A stretch of 8,011 nucleotides of DNA from Acidobacteriota bacterium (GTDB lineage: Bacteria; Acidobacteriota; Terriglobia; Terriglobales; Acidobacteriaceae). Positions 7,401-8,011 of this stretch are shown here, piece after piece. Within the stretch, counting starts at the first letter, position 1; every line of letters begins with the position of its first letter. Made by a program: the position numbers and the translations under genes. The stretch lies in contig QHZX01000307.1 in NCBI GenBank assembly GCA_003224835.1, positions 1 to 8,011 on the forward strand. Direction: 5' to 3'. Under the pieces are notes generated by a model. The model was given only the letters and a program-made list of their open reading frames with translations, ran no database searches and was not told the origin of the DNA.

Positions 7401-8011
7401 GTACTGAACGGGTTGACAGCCTGGAATTCCCGATTGCGCAGGTATCCGAAAACATCTCCATGGAACCCGCTGTTCGTTCCTGAGCGGGTGATGATATTAA
7501 TCACGCCACCGGCAGCGCGTCCGTACTCAGCACCATAACCATTGGTAATGATCTGAAACTCCTGCACTGCGTCCAGAGGAACGCAAGAGCGCACACCATT
7601 TATGGAATTGTCGGTTGTGTCGGCCCCATCACAATTCACCAGATTCGAACGGCCGCGCTGTCCACTCACGTTTAGGCCAGAGGTTGGCGCAGCCCCTGTT
7701 TCAGGGGTGGCGTCGCGGACCACCTGAGAATTCAGTACTGCAATGCTCTGCAAAGCATTGCGACCGTTGGTCGGTAGATTGTCAATCCGCTCCTGGTTTA
7801 CTGTATCTCGTGCCGACGTCAAGCCCTGCTCAACTACTTCGGCTGCATCGCTACTGACACCGACAGCTTCAGTAGCTGTCCCCACTTTTAGCGTGACGGG
7901 AACTTGAGCTGAGGCTCCTACTCCGATGGCCACCTCCTTGATGTCCACAGAAAAGCCCTGGGCCTTAACGTTCAAGACATAGGATGAGGGAGGCAACGCG
8001 AAAATCTGATA
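4475..8011 (-). CDS. Oar-like TonB-dependent receptor (5' end cut by window edge)
   Basis: This outer-membrane beta-barrel receptor would import a large substrate (carbohydrate, peptide or chelate) using TonB/ExbBD energy; the substrate cannot be told. The frame is open to base 8011, giving 1178 visible residues. The apparent start, a TTG at 7996, is an artefact: the upstream codons YQIFA continue into LPPSSYVLNVKAQGF, the end of a carboxypeptidase-regulatory-like (Ig-like) domain. Signal peptide and the rest of that domain lie beyond the edge. The plug (about 60-180) has RIDNLPTNGRN, LNVSGQRGRSN, and EYGRAAGGVINIITRSGTN. The barrel follows with alternating aromatic strands such as HTMKFGGDFNYIPL, GARYDIEIPPSF, IQPRVGFSWDPKGDGKTAIRG and SGHYELLASYTWSHAIDDS. 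It ends QIGLKVNW, with the terminal aromatic expected of a BAM substrate. Twelve cysteines occur, mostly in close pairs in loop regions. Family certain. Confidence 0.95.
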   Translation of the reverse strand, partial: YQIFALPPSSYVLNVKAQGFSVDIKEVAIGVGASAQVPVTLKVGTATEAVGVSSDAAEVVEQGLTSARDTVNQERIDNLPTNGRNALQSIAVLNSQVVRDATPETGAAPTSGLNVSGQRGRSNLVNCDGADTTDNSINGVRSCVPLDAVQEFQIITNGYGAEYGRAAGGVINIITRSGTNSGFHGDVFGYLRNREFQAVNPFSTVPNPAYTRVQGGVSVGGTIKKNKTFYFLSYEVTRRHETGFSSIGANNFGLVPFDTAQVGMPFGTLQLTQDQINFLQDPATQAAEANPLFLGEIQSYMVLTGASSGQAIDGVWPSQMVQAMTGGAISNWAGFPTTCQPPGPCAPVPGSYQTLASQMGTFPVFEGTSLYSLRLDHTLSDRHGVTLRFNVSPSTVNGIEVSGQDQPFGQNAYSRTSQQTYRDLAGVFQDRLVLGNNKVNEFLFQYARRGLSYFYNTAIPGGSDPAVNIPGFAYFGREPYSYIQRTEQRYQFTDNLTWAVGKHTMKFGGDFNYIPLKATFTVNYGGVYDFGAFSASNLGFTSPSGVPAFPALSPIQSYGAGLPGDFIQGLGSPSDSFSNIPIGMYWQDSWKARHNLIFNFGARYDIEIPPSFKPPSSLATAGYNYLGLQKGIQTYSKRIQPRVGFSWDPKGDGKTAIRGSYGIFSDHPLLGLYFLGDASDGSTSGQLAFGGTGLCANGAGDPANLNAFPIFQGLIPGPNGSVSSPCSPTTNPAVLTALGYQPDQQQFQALNFPQSIFLNQNYLNPSTFLPLGFQPFGYPQGKNFVYAYSQQANFTVERNLGHDFSLSVAYIFNGGRHLNRPINANTIRGDLMVGNFFAALAAGQNASSPFTVGGGTTHCGSGPLGPWISSSLVNFFRPSGLNPSIAAGLLATGDLACVTAAQQLEAGLAGQGFNSKCDPTTLANCIPFGDMDANFSNGSSVYHGLTTNLRKRISGHYELLASYTWSHAIDDSTDLESTLTPQDSYFPAGDRASSTFDQRHRFVFSGIYHVGRIGNGGLASTLISDWTFAPIVEFASGRPFNIITGTGDNLQLSSLTSRPNTFVNPGCTALGNLPVSSKFSPTGVFQEPCIADFTGTLLSLDGNLDRNTGTTHWTVFDDVRIARNIKLRERISLDASLDIFNVANRFNVAAVSPLYTNAGQPTAAYDPRQLQIGLKVNW

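Noticed and set aside
7994..7996. TTG as the start codon of the TonB-dependent receptor
   Set aside because: The frame stays open to the window edge and the upstream residues continue the carboxypeptidase-regulatory-like domain, so the true start lies outside the window.

Overview
The window looks like chromosomal DNA from a member of the Acidobacteriota (Terriglobia type). The main reason is a very large Oar-type TonB-dependent receptor with a carboxypeptidase-regulatory-like N-terminus, a family strongly expanded in that phylum. A DUF2157/GDYXXLXY membrane pair and moderate GC content fit but do not prove this. The assignment is inference from protein style. No rRNA, tRNA, insertion sequence, integrase, CRISPR array or phage gene was seen.

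Layout, left to right. (1) Bases 1-1408, minus strand: an MltD-like lytic transglycosylase lipoprotein whose C-terminus runs off the left edge. (2) Bases 1409-1632: a divergent intergenic region with a candidate promoter for the transglycosylase and a 7-bp inverted repeat close to the next gene. (3) Bases 1633-1800, plus strand: a 55-residue bacterial metallothionein-type protein with eight cysteines and two histidines behind a strong ribosome binding site. (4) Bases 1877-2736, plus strand: two small four-helix membrane proteins of the EamA/SMR type overlapping by ATGA, probably the two halves of one heterodimeric transporter. (5) Bases 2746-4388, minus strand: a DUF2157 membrane protein followed by a GDYXXLXY-family protein, also overlapping by ATGA. 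They converge on the transporter pair with only 9 bp between stop codons. (6) Bases 4475-8011, minus strand: the TonB-dependent receptor, cut at its N-terminus by the right edge.

Functionally this is a cell-envelope neighbourhood: murein remodelling, inner-membrane transport, uncharacterised membrane proteins and outer-membrane uptake. The least ordinary part is the metallothionein gene, with a His in place of one conserved Cys, lying 76 bp upstream of the paired transporter genes on the same strand. Whether these three form a metal-handling unit is untested inference.
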